Positions 49,096 through 58,207 of a DNA stretch of 64,000 nt are shown here, piece after piece. The position numbers and the translations under genes are program-made. A model generated the notes under the pieces. It searched no databases, had not been told where the DNA came from, and saw only the letters and a list, made by a program, of their open reading frames with translations. The DNA is from CALBZE01 sp036381255. GTDB taxonomy: Bacteria; Gemmatimonadota; Gemmatimonadetes; Longimicrobiales; RSA9. Location of the stretch: assembly GCA_036381255.1 (NCBI GenBank), contig DASVDG010000037.1:112331-176330 (forward strand), written 5' to 3'. The number at the start of each line of letters is the position of its first letter. Position 1 is the stretch's first letter.

Positions 49096-50217
49096 TCAAT
49101 CCACGCGCTCGAGCCGCGGATTCGGGCGGAACGCGCGCCCCGCCTTGGCGACGGGCTTCCCCTCGACCAGGACGACGTCGGCGGTGAAGTCGTAGCGGTC
49201 CTTGAAGAGAGAGGAGCCGACGCCGTACGCGTCGACGGGGACGCCGAGCTCCTCGAAGCGCCGGATCTTCTCGGCGTCGAAGCCGCCGGAGACGACGATC
49301 TCGACGTGTTCGAAGCCGGCGTCGTCGAGCGCGGCGCGGACGTTCCAGACGAGCTGGGGGTTGACGCCGCGCGGGTCGAAGCGGCCCATCTGCGGCAGGA
49401 TCGAGCGGTCGACGAGCGTCTCGGAGGTGTCGAGCCGCACGCCGTGCAGGCGCGGGCCGAGCGCGCGCGCCACGGCGAGGGACGTGCCGACGCAGTCGTT
49501 GTCGTAGTCGACGAGGCTGACCACCTTCACGTCCTCGGGCATGTGCTCGGCGAAGGCGATGCTCGCGCGGACCGTGTCCCCGCCGTACGCGGCGATCAGC
49601 GCGTGCGGCACGGTGCCGACGCCCTCCGAGCCCCACCAGGAGGCCTGGGCGTCGGTCGACACGCCGATCGCGCCGGCGATGTGCGCGGCGTATCCGTCGC
49701 CGGTCTGCACGAGCCAGTGGTCGTGCCGGGCGGGGAAGAACATGACCGACTTCGGCCACGCCGCCTCGACGACGCGCCGCGTGTTCGTCGCGACCTTCGT
49801 CCGCCGCGCGAGCACGCCGAGGTAGAGCGTTTCCAGGTGCGCGAAGGCGGGGTACGGGCCGGTGATCGTGAGCACGGACTCCCACGGCTCGATCGCGTCG
49901 CCGTCCCAGAGCGCCATGACCTCGAGGTCGTCCCAGTGGTACCCCTCGCTCAGGCAGAGCTTGAGGATCGCGATCGCCTCGTCGATCCCGCCCAGCCACG
50001 CCCGCTTCTTCTGGAAGACCTGCATCGTCACGACGGGCGCGTGCCCCTCGGCCCGGAGCACGTCCCGCGCCCGGGCGAAGTATTTGTCGGAGTAGTAGCC
50101 GCTCCGCATCTTCGCGACCGGGAGCTGGAAGATCGCGGGATCCAGGCGCCGGCCGGGGCGGAGCGGCGGGGGCGGGGTCGGAGACGCGGAGGCTCCGGAG
50201 TGCGCGGAGTCGGGCAT
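49096..50217 (-). CDS. Nicotinate phosphoribosyltransferase-like protein
   Basis: The 373-residue protein belongs to the NAPRTase/quinolinate phosphoribosyltransferase superfamily. Visible blocks are KMRSGYYSDKYFARARDVL, VMALWDGDAIEPWESVLTI, FFPARHDHWLVQTGDGYAAH, GVRLDTSETLVDRS and IVVSGGFDAEKI. It should form nicotinate mononucleotide from nicotinate in NAD salvage. The short, archaeal-like layout leaves some doubt on the exact subgroup. ATG 50217 starts it 66 bases after the MFS stop on the same strand. Confidence 0.82.
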   Translation of the reverse strand: MPDSAHSGASASPTPPPPLRPGRRLDPAIFQLPVAKMRSGYYSDKYFARARDVLRAEGHAPVVTMQVFQKKRAWLGGIDEAIAILKLCLSEGYHWDDLEVMALWDGDAIEPWESVLTITGPYPAFAHLETLYLGVLARRTKVATNTRRVVEAAWPKSVMFFPARHDHWLVQTGDGYAAHIAGAIGVSTDAQASWWGSEGVGTVPHALIAAYGGDTVRASIAFAEHMPEDVKVVSLVDYDNDCVGTSLAVARALGPRLHGVRLDTSETLVDRSILPQMGRFDPRGVNPQLVWNVRAALDDAGFEHVEIVVSGGFDAEKIRRFEELGVPVDAYGVGSSLFKDRYDFTADVVLVEGKPVAKAGRAFRPNPRLERVD

Positions 50218-50283
50218 TCGGCTCGTCGTCGAACGGGGTCGTTGTCCGGGCGGAAGCTTACGCGGCCACGCACCGGCGCGCAA

Positions 50284-51522
50284 TCATTCGGCGCGCGTCC
50301 CGGCGAGCGACCGCCGCAGCACGGCCGCGCCGACGAGCGCCATCAGCCCGGCCACGGGCCACATGAGCGGATAGCCGTCGAACTCCGGGAAGAGCGGCCG
50401 CCCGAGGTCGATCGCGATGCCGACCATCACGGGCGCGGCCACGCGGGCCAGCCCGAGCGACAGGATGTAGAGCCCGGTGTACCGCCCGATCGCGGCGCCG
50501 CCGACCAGCGCCGCGAAGAGCGGGTACGGCAGCGCGATCAGCGCGGCGGCGCCCAGGCCCGACGCGAGGAGCAGCAGCACGGCGCCGTCCAGCTCCCGGA
50601 CCATCACGCCGAGCAGCATCGCGACCGCCGTGAGCAGCGCGCCGGCGCCCAGGACCGGCACGCGGCCGTAGATGTCCCCGAGCCGGCCGAGCAGCACCGA
50701 GCCGATCCCGATCCCCCCGACGAGCAGCAGCAGCACCGCCGACGTCTCCGCCGTGTCGATCCCCAGCACCGCCACCGCGAAGAGGAAGATGTACGGCCGG
50801 ATCCCGTCGACCGCGCCGGTCCAGAGCGCGTTGGCGACGAGGAACCCGCGCACGTCCGGCCGCGTGGCGAGCTCGCGCCACACGGCGCGCGCCTCGCCCG
50901 TCGGCGGCGCGTCGGCGGACTCGCCGCCGGGCGCGTGCGGCCGCGGCGCGGCCCACATCGTCATAGCCGTCGTCGCGAGCACCAGCGCGGCGCCGACGAG
51001 GAACGGGAGCGGTGGCCAGAGCGCGAAGAGCAGCCCGCCGGCGACGAGGCCGTAGGCCAGCCCGGCCGCGTGCAGCGCGCCGCGCACGCCGTGAACGCGC
51101 CCGAGCCGATCCTCCGGAACCGCGTCCACCATCAGCGCCCACAGCGGTGTGAGGTAGCCGTGGAACGCCGCGAAGTAGAGGAACGCCAGCCCGGCGAGCG
51201 GCCAGTAGCCGGAGACGAACGGCGCGACGGTCATCGCCGCGGCCATGACCGGTGCCGTCAGGACGAGGAAGAGCGTGCGCCGGCCCCAGCGCCGCGCGAG
51301 GCGGTGCGGGAGGTGGTCGCTGAGCGCGCCGATCCAGTACGGCACCAGCAGCGCGAACAGCCCCTCGCCGCCGATCGCGAAGCCGATCCACACCGCCGAC
51401 GGCGCGTACTCCGCCAGCAGCACGGGCAGCAGCGCGACCATCACCGTCTGCCCGGCCGTCGAGCCGAGCGTGCCGGCGGTGATTCCGTACTCCCGGATCT
51501 TGCGGATGCGGCCCGCGGTCAC
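50284..51522 (-). CDS. MFS transporter
   Basis: The 412-residue protein has about twelve hydrophobic segments. The loop after helix 2 reads WIGALSDHLPHRLARRWGRRTLF, and the central loop (about 198-220) is Pro/Gly/Ala-rich. The pattern resembles sugar-type MFS carriers (GPH/SLC45-like), but the substrate is unknown. It starts with GTG at 51522. It lies upstream of the NAPRTase-like gene, so uptake of a pyridine precursor is conceivable but unsupported. Confidence 0.82.
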   Translation of the reverse strand: MTAGRIRKIREYGITAGTLGSTAGQTVMVALLPVLLAEYAPSAVWIGFAIGGEGLFALLVPYWIGALSDHLPHRLARRWGRRTLFLVLTAPVMAAAMTVAPFVSGYWPLAGLAFLYFAAFHGYLTPLWALMVDAVPEDRLGRVHGVRGALHAAGLAYGLVAGGLLFALWPPLPFLVGAALVLATTAMTMWAAPRPHAPGGESADAPPTGEARAVWRELATRPDVRGFLVANALWTGAVDGIRPYIFLFAVAVLGIDTAETSAVLLLLVGGIGIGSVLLGRLGDIYGRVPVLGAGALLTAVAMLLGVMVRELDGAVLLLLASGLGAAALIALPYPLFAALVGGAAIGRYTGLYILSLGLARVAAPVMVGIAIDLGRPLFPEFDGYPLMWPVAGLMALVGAAVLRRSLAGTRAE

Positions 51523-51556
51523 GCGTTGTCCCCGGTCCCGGAAGAATCGACTCGGT

Positions 51557-52339
51557 TCAGGCGGCGCGGCCGCCCGTGCGCTCGAGGCTCTCCTTCAGCC
51601 GCCGCGTCAGGTCGGCCACCGGCGTCGGCGCGGGCGCCGGCGTCGGCTCCAGCCTCGGCGGCAGCCGCCCCTCCGCCTTGCCTCGGAGCAGCTCGACGAC
51701 CTGCGCCCGATAATCGTTCCTGTAGCGTGTCGCGTCAAACCGTTGCGACAGGTTCCGGATCAGCTCCGTCGCCATCCGGATCTCGCCCTCGCGCAGCCGC
51801 GTCCCGGCCGGCAGCTCCAGCTCGCGCTCGTCGATCAACTCTTCGGGGAAGTGCAACGTCTCCAGCATCAGCGACGCCTCACCCGGGCGGACCACCGCCA
51901 GGTGTTCGCGGTGCACGAGCACGAACTCCGCGACCCCGACCTTGCCGCTCCGCCGCAGCGCCTCCCGCACCATCGCGTATGCGTCCTCGCCGCCCTCGTC
52001 CGGCGCCAGGAAGTACGGCTTGCGGTAGAAGACCGGGTCGATCTCGCGCAGGTCCACGAAGTCGCGGATCGTGATGGTCCGCGTCAGCGTCGGCGCGAGG
52101 CGGGCCAGCTCGTCGTCCGTCACCGTCACCCATTCGTCATCGACGCGGACGCCCCGCACGATCTCCTCGTCCGCGACCGGCTCCTGCTCCGCGCTGCACA
52201 CCTTCAGGTACTGGATCGGCGCCAGGTCGGCCTCGTGCAGCAGCCGGAACTCGACGCGGCGCGTCCGCACCGCCTTGTAGAGCTTGATCGGGATGTGCAC
52301 GAGCTCGAAGCTGAGCGTGCCGTGCCAGAGCATCTCCAT
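51557..52339 (-). CDS. ku: Non-homologous end-joining protein Ku
   Basis: The 260-residue protein is a bacterial Ku, a ring-forming homodimer that binds double-strand ends and recruits LigD. It has the N-terminal WHGTLSFELVHIPIKLYKAV, the block IRDFVDLREIDPVFYRKPYF, LVHREHLAVVRPGEASLML and FDATRYRNDYRAQVVELL. The last 40 residues are a short Pro-rich tail. No ligase D gene is nearby. It is divergent from susC across a 491-bp gap with an unusual inverted hexamer repeat. Confidence 0.94.
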   Translation of the reverse strand: MEMLWHGTLSFELVHIPIKLYKAVRTRRVEFRLLHEADLAPIQYLKVCSAEQEPVADEEIVRGVRVDDEWVTVTDDELARLAPTLTRTITIRDFVDLREIDPVFYRKPYFLAPDEGGEDAYAMVREALRRSGKVGVAEFVLVHREHLAVVRPGEASLMLETLHFPEELIDERELELPAGTRLREGEIRMATELIRNLSQRFDATRYRNDYRAQVVELLRGKAEGRLPPRLEPTPAPAPTPVADLTRRLKESLERTGGRAA

Positions 52340-52471
52340 CCGCGTCCTCCGGGCCGAGCGACCGATTCCTGCGGCCGGCGCGCACCGCACCGGCGCACGG
52401 GCGCAAGACCCGTTCCCGCCCCGACCCCCGGCCGCAGCCGGTCCCTGCACCCCCCCTCCCGGTCCCGCACA

Positions 52472-52572
52472 CTTACGCTTACGCATACGCTTGCGCGTGC
52501 CCCTGCCCTCGATGTGCGAGGGGGCGTGGGCATGCGTATGCGTAAGCGTAAGCGTAAGCGTAAGCGCAAGCG
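52472..52572. repeat. Inverted CGTAAG hexamer repeat with perfect 19-bp arms
   Basis: CTTACGCTTACGCATACGC (52472-52490) is the exact reverse complement of 52534-52552, and further CGTAAG/CGCAAG units continue to 52572. The 43-base middle also folds (CCCTCG/CGAGGG plus GC-rich flanks), so DNA or RNA could form a hairpin of about 80 nt. It sits in the 491-bp divergent gap between ku and susC; the remaining bases hold no gene that I can support. Confidence 0.75.
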
Positions 52573-52830
52573 TCCCCCCGCCGCATCCCGGGTCCGCCCT
52601 TCAATCCACCCCACGCTTGCGGCTGTTCGTCATCGCGAACCTGGCCGTTCACGACAATCCGCTGTCGCCGCCCGGGGCGAACGCGCACCCTTCTCGTCGG
52701 CGAGCCGTGTCGCGCCATGCAGGATCGGCGCGTCGCGCGCTCGTCCCGCGGCCGTGCGTCCGGTGCGGCGGGCGCACGGCCTTCCCACCGCCCACGAGGC
52801 GCATCGGCGTCCTCAAACCCGAGGGGGGTC

Positions 52831-55800
52831 ATGAGACGACTTCAGTGGTTTGTCACGTTCGTGGCGGCAGTCGCGGTATTGCCCGCGACGCTCGCTGCAC
52901 AGGAAGCCGCCCGGATCACCGGGAAGGTCACCACGGAAACCGGCGGGCCCGCAGCGAGCGCGGTCGTGTCCATCACGGCGCTCGGCGTGAGTACGGTGGC
53001 CGGCGCGGACGGCAACTACCTGCTGCTGGTCCCCGCCGCCCGGATCCCGGCGGCCCGCCAGGTCGAGTTGACGGTTCAGCGGATCGGGCTGCGTTCCCAG
53101 ACGGTCACGGTGACGCTCGAGCCCGGTGCCTCGCTGACCCGGAACTTCACGCTCGCGCTGGACGTGCTCGAGCTCGAGCGCATCGTCGCGACGGGGCAGG
53201 GCACGGCCACCACGCGCGAACGGCTCTCGACGTCGATCAGCACGGTCGATGCCGAGGCGATCACGCGGTCGCGCGAGCCCAACGTCGTCGCGGCGCTCGC
53301 GGGGAAGGCCGCCAACGTGCAGGTCGTCAGCTCGTCCGGCGACCCGGGCGCCGGCGCGTACATCCGCATCCGCGACGCGGCCTCGATCGTCGGCGGCACG
53401 CAGCCGCTGTTCGTGGTCGACGGCACGCCGGTCGACAACGCGTCGAACGCGACGATGGGGACCACCGGCGGCACGGCGGTCACGAACCGCGCGTCGGACA
53501 TCAATCCGAACGACATCGAGAGCATCGAGATCCTGAAGGGCGCGGCCGCCACGGCGATCTACGGCTCGCGCGGCGCGAACGGCGTGGTCCTGATCAAGAC
53601 CCGCTCGGGTCGGCCCGGTGATACGCGCGTCTCGTTCCGGTCCTCGGTCAGCGTGGACGAGGTCAATCGGGTCGTCCCGCTCCAGCGCCGCTACGGCCGC
53701 GGCCTGAGCTACCTGGCGTACATCCCGATGTACACGGACATCGCGGATCTCAACGCGGACTTCGGCACCGACTTCGCCAGCTTCGACGAGGCGCGGGCCG
53801 CGTTCTCCGACCCGTCCGCCGAGGACGGCTCGACCGTGAGCTGGGGCGCGCCGCTCGCCGAAGACGTCGAGACGTTCGACCACGCCTCCGAGCTGTACGA
53901 TCCGGCGGTCAGCTTCGAGAACAACCTGACGCTCTCCGGCGGCACCGACCGCACGACGTACTACCTGGGCGTCGGCCGCGTCGATCGGCGCGGGACCGTC
54001 GAGGGGAACCAGGGCTACGTCCGCAACTCCGTCCGGCTCAAGGGGACGCACGTCATCAACGAGGACCTCCGGGTCAGCGGCAACATCGCGTACTCCGACA
54101 GCCGCGGCGAGTTCATCCAGCAGGGCTCCAACACCTCGGGGATCCTGCTCGGCGCGCTCCGCACGCCGCCCGAATTCGACAACCGGGTCTATCTCGACCC
54201 CGAGACGGGGCTCCAGCGGTCGTACCGCGTGCCGAACCCGACGTCGCCGAACCAGTCGTCCGGGTACGACAACCCGTTCTTCACCGCCAACATGGGCGAG
54301 AACACGAGCGAGGTGGGGCGCACGTTCGGCAACGTGTCGCTGCGCTACACGCCGCGGCCCTGGCTCTCGCTCGACTACACGCTCGGCGCCGACTACTCGA
54401 GCGACGAGGTGACGAACTTCCTGCCCAAGAGCTCGGCGACCGCGCCGACCGGGCAGTTGATCCAGACCAGCTTCGTCACGCGCATCTTCGACTCCAACCT
54501 CTCCGCCACGGCGAGCGGGAGCCTGAGCGATGGGATCCTCGGCCGGCTCACCGTGGGGCAGAACCTGAACCACCGGGAGTTCCACCAGAGCCAGGTGAGC
54601 GTGCAGAACCTGCTGGCCGGCACGAAGCTGACCGACTTCTCGGTCGACCGCACGCCTGACGAATTCCGCTCCACCACCCGGACCGACGGCTACTTCGCGA
54701 CGGGCGAGGCGACGTTCCGCGACCAGCTCACGGTCACCGCGACCGGCCGACTCGACGGCTCGTCCACCTTCGGTGGTGATGGCAAGCGCTTCTTCTATCC
54801 CAGCGCCGGGTTCAGCTGGATCTTCAGCCGCCTCGGCGCGTTCGAAGACGCGACCTGGCTCGACTTCGCCAAGCTCCGCGGCTCCTGGGGCCGCGCCGGG
54901 CGCCAGCCGCCCGTCTTCTCGAACACGACCGGCTACTCCGTCGGGTTCCTCCCCGGCGACGGCTTCGTGTCCAACGGGCTGAACTCCATCTACGACGGTG
55001 AGCAGGGCGTGGTCCGCCAGCTCACGGGGGGCAACCCGGACATCCGGCCGGAGGTGAAGGAGGAGTTCGAGGTCGGCCTGGACGTCGCCTTCCTCGACCA
55101 GCGCGTCTCGCTCGGCGTGACCTATTACGACAACACGACGACGGACGTGATCCTCGCCGTCCCCGTCGCGTTCAGCACCGGGTACACGAGCCAGTTCCGC
55201 AACGCCGCCTCGTTCGAGGGGAACGGCTGGGAGGTCTCGCTCGGCGCGACCCCGGTCCGCCGCGATGACTTCACCTGGACGATCAACGCGCAGTTCGCCC
55301 GGTCCCGCACCTGCGTGACGGGGCTGGCGGGCGCGGAGAACATCGCGCTCAACGGATTCACCGGCTCGACCTACGCGCTCGTCTCGCCGGAGGTCACGGG
55401 CGAGTGCCAGCCGTTCGGCGTCTTCCTCGGCACCGACTTCGTCCGCTTCGGCCGCGGGACCATGGTCGCGAAGCTCAATCCGGACGGCTCGCAGGTCACG
55501 GATGCCGAGGGCAACCCGGTGATGGTGAACATCGACGAGGCGTACCCCGGCCAGCCGGACGGCGCGCTGTACATCGCGGAGAACGGCTTCCCGCTCCTGG
55601 ACGGCCAGGACCGCGTCGTCGGCGACCCGAATCCGGACTGGACGGCGAGCATCTCCAGCAGCTTCACGCTCTTCGGCAACCTGACCATCAGCGGCCTGAT
55701 CGACATCAAGCACGGCGGGCAGGTCTGGAACGGGACCAAGGGCGCGCTCTACTTCTTCGGCACGCACGAGGAGACGCTGCCGTTCCAGGGCGAAGGGAAG

Positions 55801-56211
55801 AAGGCCACCTTCGGCGACGACTACATGCCCGATACGAACGACTTCTTCACCGACGCCGTCGGCGGGCCGGGCGCGGGCAAGGAAGTCCCGCTGAACTGGC
55901 TGACGTGGGCCGGACCGGGCGGGATCGGCAACGGCTTCAACGGCACGATGTCCATGTTCATCGAGGACGGCGGCTTCGTGAAGCTGCGCGACGTCTCGGT
56001 CTCGTACACGCTCGACCAGGACTGGCTGGGCCGGCTCGGGCTCAGCAGCGTCGACCTCACCCTGAGCGGCCGCAACCTCTACACGTGGACGGACTACACC
56101 GGGATCGACCCTGAATCGAACCTCACGGCGCAGAGCACGGCGCGCGGGCTCGACTACTTCAACAATCCGCAGACCCGGTCGTTCGTCTTCACCGTGAACA
56201 TGAACCGCTGA
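52831..56211 (+). CDS. susC: SusC/RagA-family TonB-linked outer-membrane protein
   Basis: The 1126-residue receptor has a signal peptide (FVTFVAAVAVLPATLAAQE), a carboxypeptidase-like domain (about 25-105), a plug (about 125-250) with VNVVAAL-type start, LFVVDGTPVDNASNAT and IEILKGAAATAIYGSRGANGV, the SusC signature, and a barrel whose end is SFVFTVNMNR. It imports oligosaccharides or other large nutrients with its SusD partner. susD follows after 20 bases. No degradative enzymes or sigma/anti-sigma genes are adjacent, so the ligand is not indicated. Confidence 0.93.
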   Translation: MRRLQWFVTFVAAVAVLPATLAAQEAARITGKVTTETGGPAASAVVSITALGVSTVAGADGNYLLLVPAARIPAARQVELTVQRIGLRSQTVTVTLEPGASLTRNFTLALDVLELERIVATGQGTATTRERLSTSISTVDAEAITRSREPNVVAALAGKAANVQVVSSSGDPGAGAYIRIRDAASIVGGTQPLFVVDGTPVDNASNATMGTTGGTAVTNRASDINPNDIESIEILKGAAATAIYGSRGANGVVLIKTRSGRPGDTRVSFRSSVSVDEVNRVVPLQRRYGRGLSYLAYIPMYTDIADLNADFGTDFASFDEARAAFSDPSAEDGSTVSWGAPLAEDVETFDHASELYDPAVSFENNLTLSGGTDRTTYYLGVGRVDRRGTVEGNQGYVRNSVRLKGTHVINEDLRVSGNIAYSDSRGEFIQQGSNTSGILLGALRTPPEFDNRVYLDPETGLQRSYRVPNPTSPNQSSGYDNPFFTANMGENTSEVGRTFGNVSLRYTPRPWLSLDYTLGADYSSDEVTNFLPKSSATAPTGQLIQTSFVTRIFDSNLSATASGSLSDGILGRLTVGQNLNHREFHQSQVSVQNLLAGTKLTDFSVDRTPDEFRSTTRTDGYFATGEATFRDQLTVTATGRLDGSSTFGGDGKRFFYPSAGFSWIFSRLGAFEDATWLDFAKLRGSWGRAGRQPPVFSNTTGYSVGFLPGDGFVSNGLNSIYDGEQGVVRQLTGGNPDIRPEVKEEFEVGLDVAFLDQRVSLGVTYYDNTTTDVILAVPVAFSTGYTSQFRNAASFEGNGWEVSLGATPVRRDDFTWTINAQFARSRTCVTGLAGAENIALNGFTGSTYALVSPEVTGECQPFGVFLGTDFVRFGRGTMVAKLNPDGSQVTDAEGNPVMVNIDEAYPGQPDGALYIAENGFPLLDGQDRVVGDPNPDWTASISSSFTLFGNLTISGLIDIKHGGQVWNGTKGALYFFGTHEETLPFQGEGKKATFGDDYMPDTNDFFTDAVGGPGAGKEVPLNWLTWAGPGGIGNGFNGTMSMFIEDGGFVKLRDVSVSYTLDQDWLGRLGLSSVDLTLSGRNLYTWTDYTGIDPESNLTAQSTARGLDYFNNPQTRSFVFTVNMNR

Positions 56212-56231
56212 GCTCCGGCCGGCAGAGGAAT

Positions 56232-57665
56232 ATGATGATGACCAGGATCAACACGTGGTTGAGAAGCGCGGCGGCGGTGGGGCTGCTCGTCGCCCCGCTC
56301 GGCGCGTGCGACTTCATCGACATCGCGGGCGCGAACCCGAACGCCATCAACGAGCCGGACATCAGCCAGCTCTGGGTGGGCGTGCAGGTCAACGCGTTCT
56401 TCCACAACGAAGGCGAGATGGCGCGCACGCCGTCCGTCTGGCTTCAGCAGCTCGCCGGGACGGACCGGCAGTTCTCGGCGATCGACCGCTACATCACGAC
56501 CGAATCCACGCTCGAGGGCGAGTTCGGCAGCGTCTACGCCGGCGCGGGTCTGCTCCAGATCCGCGAGGGCATGGCGCTCGCCGAGGAGGCCGGGTGCGAC
56601 GCGTGCGCGGCGCTCTTCGGGATCCACGAGGCGTATCTGATCGGCATGCTCTCCAGCTTCGTGGGCGACCTGCCGTACTCGGAGGCGGTCGACCCGGCGA
56701 TCGCGACGCCCAAGCTCGACCCGCAGGAGGAGGTCTACGCGGCCATCCAGGAGCGTCTCGATGAGGCGATCGCCGGACTGGCGGTCGAGCCGACCGGCGG
56801 CGCGGCGTCGTTCTACGACCAGATGGCCGCCGCGGACCTGAACTTCGGCGGCGACCGCGCGGCGTGGACCGGCGTCGCGTACACGCTCAAGGCCCGGTTC
56901 TACATGCACTGGGTCGAGGCGCAGCGGAACGGCGTCGCCGCGGCGGACATCGCCTGCGGCGGCGACTGCCTCGCCAACGCGATCGCCGCGGCGGAGAACG
57001 GGATCGCGAGCGCCGACATGGACTGGCGCGGGATCCACTCCACGAACAGCGCGGAACAGAACATGTTCTACCAGTTCCTCGTCGTGGACCGCGCGGGCTA
57101 CATCTCCGCCGGCGCGTTCGGCGTCGACCTGCTCGAGGGCCGCGGCGACCCGCGCCTCGCCTTCTACTACGCGGAAGACGCGAGCGGCGAGTTCGTCGGC
57201 TCCGCGCCGGGCGAGAACAACGGGAACGCGTCCGGCCTCAACACGACGGACGGCGCCGCCGCCGCCGACTACGATCAGCCGATCGCGACGTGCGCGGAGA
57301 CCCGGTTCATCCTGGCCGAGGCGTACTATCTGAGCGGGAACGAGCCGGCCGCGCAGGACGCGCTCCGGGATGGCGTCGCCTGCAACGAGGCGGCGCTCGG
57401 GATCTCCGGCGTCCCGTTCGATGCGACCCTCACCGGGCCGGCGCTGCTCGGCGAGATCATGACGCAGAAGTACCTCGCGCTGTTCCTGAACCCGGAACTC
57501 TACAACGACTACAAGCGCACGTGCCTCCCGGCGCTGGAGACGTACGCAGGGCTGCCGATCCCGCGTCGCTTCCTCTACGCGGGCCAGGAGCGGCAGACGA
57601 ACCCGAACATCCCGTCGCCGGACCAGCAGCCGGCGTTCAACACCAACGACCCCGTGGGGTGCTGA
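56232..57665 (+). CDS. susD: SusD/RagB-family outer-membrane lipoprotein
   Basis: The 477-residue protein has a lipoprotein signal with lipobox LGAC and then the helical TPR-like pattern of SusD-type nutrient-binding proteins: LFGIHEAYLIGMLSSFVGDL, VAYTLKARFYMHWVE and CAETRFILAEAYYLSGNEPA. It resembles the PF12771 (SusD-like_2) group. It caps the SusC barrel and binds the ligand. A 12-bp hairpin lies 30 bases past its stop. Confidence 0.9.
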   Translation: MMMTRINTWLRSAAAVGLLVAPLGACDFIDIAGANPNAINEPDISQLWVGVQVNAFFHNEGEMARTPSVWLQQLAGTDRQFSAIDRYITTESTLEGEFGSVYAGAGLLQIREGMALAEEAGCDACAALFGIHEAYLIGMLSSFVGDLPYSEAVDPAIATPKLDPQEEVYAAIQERLDEAIAGLAVEPTGGAASFYDQMAAADLNFGGDRAAWTGVAYTLKARFYMHWVEAQRNGVAAADIACGGDCLANAIAAAENGIASADMDWRGIHSTNSAEQNMFYQFLVVDRAGYISAGAFGVDLLEGRGDPRLAFYYAEDASGEFVGSAPGENNGNASGLNTTDGAAAADYDQPIATCAETRFILAEAYYLSGNEPAAQDALRDGVACNEAALGISGVPFDATLTGPALLGEIMTQKYLALFLNPELYNDYKRTCLPALETYAGLPIPRRFLYAGQERQTNPNIPSPDQQPAFNTNDPVGC

Positions 57666-57675
57666 GGGGTCGGGG

Positions 57676-58164
57676 ATGATCCCCCGTCGTTCGAGCCGGC
57701 CGGCCCTCCGGGCCGGCCGGCGACGCGGGGCGGCGGCCGTGCTGCTCGCGGCCGCGCTGCTCAACGCGTGTTACGCCTACGCCCCGGTGACGGGCGAGGC
57801 CGCGCCGCACCGCGGCGCCCGCGTCCGCGTCACGCTGGACCGGCCCCGACCCGTCGTGCTGACCGATTTTGCGGTCCACGATGCGGTCGTCCTGACCGGC
57901 GAAGTGATCCGGGCGGACGAACGGAGCCTCCTGCTCTCCGCGTCGGCCGTTGCCTCCCGCTCGGGCTTCGAGAGTCGCGGCCGCGGCGAAACGGTCGCCG
58001 TCCCCCGCGACCAGATCCGGAGCGTCGAGCGGCACCGGTTCTCCACGCTGCGCTCCGCCGCACTGGCCGGAATCGTCGTCCTCCTCGGCGCGGTCGTCGG
58101 CGCGGTCGCCGGCGGCGTGGGGGGCGGCGGCGCCGGGCGCCCGGTCGGCGGACAGCCGCATTGA
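57676..58164 (+). CDS. Small lipoprotein with C-terminal membrane segment
   Basis: The 162-residue product has an Arg-rich N region, hydrophobic core AAAVLLAAALLNAC (lipobox LNAC), a beta-rich middle (VRVTLDRPRPVVLTDFAV, VAVPRDQIRSVERHR) and a C-terminal hydrophobic segment IVVLLGAVVGAVAGGVGGG. No family is recognised. It starts ten bases after susD, and codons 7-16 overlap the strong hairpin at 57695-57721, so its translation or transcription may be limited by that structure. Confidence 0.65.
   Translation: MIPRRSSRPALRAGRRRGAAAVLLAAALLNACYAYAPVTGEAAPHRGARVRVTLDRPRPVVLTDFAVHDAVVLTGEVIRADERSLLLSASAVASRSGFESRGRGETVAVPRDQIRSVERHRFSTLRSAALAGIVVLLGAVVGAVAGGVGGGGAGRPVGGQPH
57695..57721 (+). terminator. 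12-bp hairpin inside the lipoprotein start
   Basis: GCCGGCCGGCCC (57695-57706) and GGGCCGGCCGGC (57710-57721) are perfect complements around TCC. Placed 30 bases past the susD stop, it could be an operon terminator or attenuator. It lies within the following coding region, and no T-run follows. Confidence 0.45.
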
Positions 58165-58207
58165 CCGAACGGCCGACCCACCCACGCCCTCGACAAGGAT
58201 GACGCCC

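Noticed and set aside
47884..52074. Plus-strand open frame of nearly 1400 codons
   Set aside because: It is antisense to the phosphodiesterase, NAPRTase-like, MFS and ku genes, all with clear family motifs, and has only Arg-rich low-complexity sequence.
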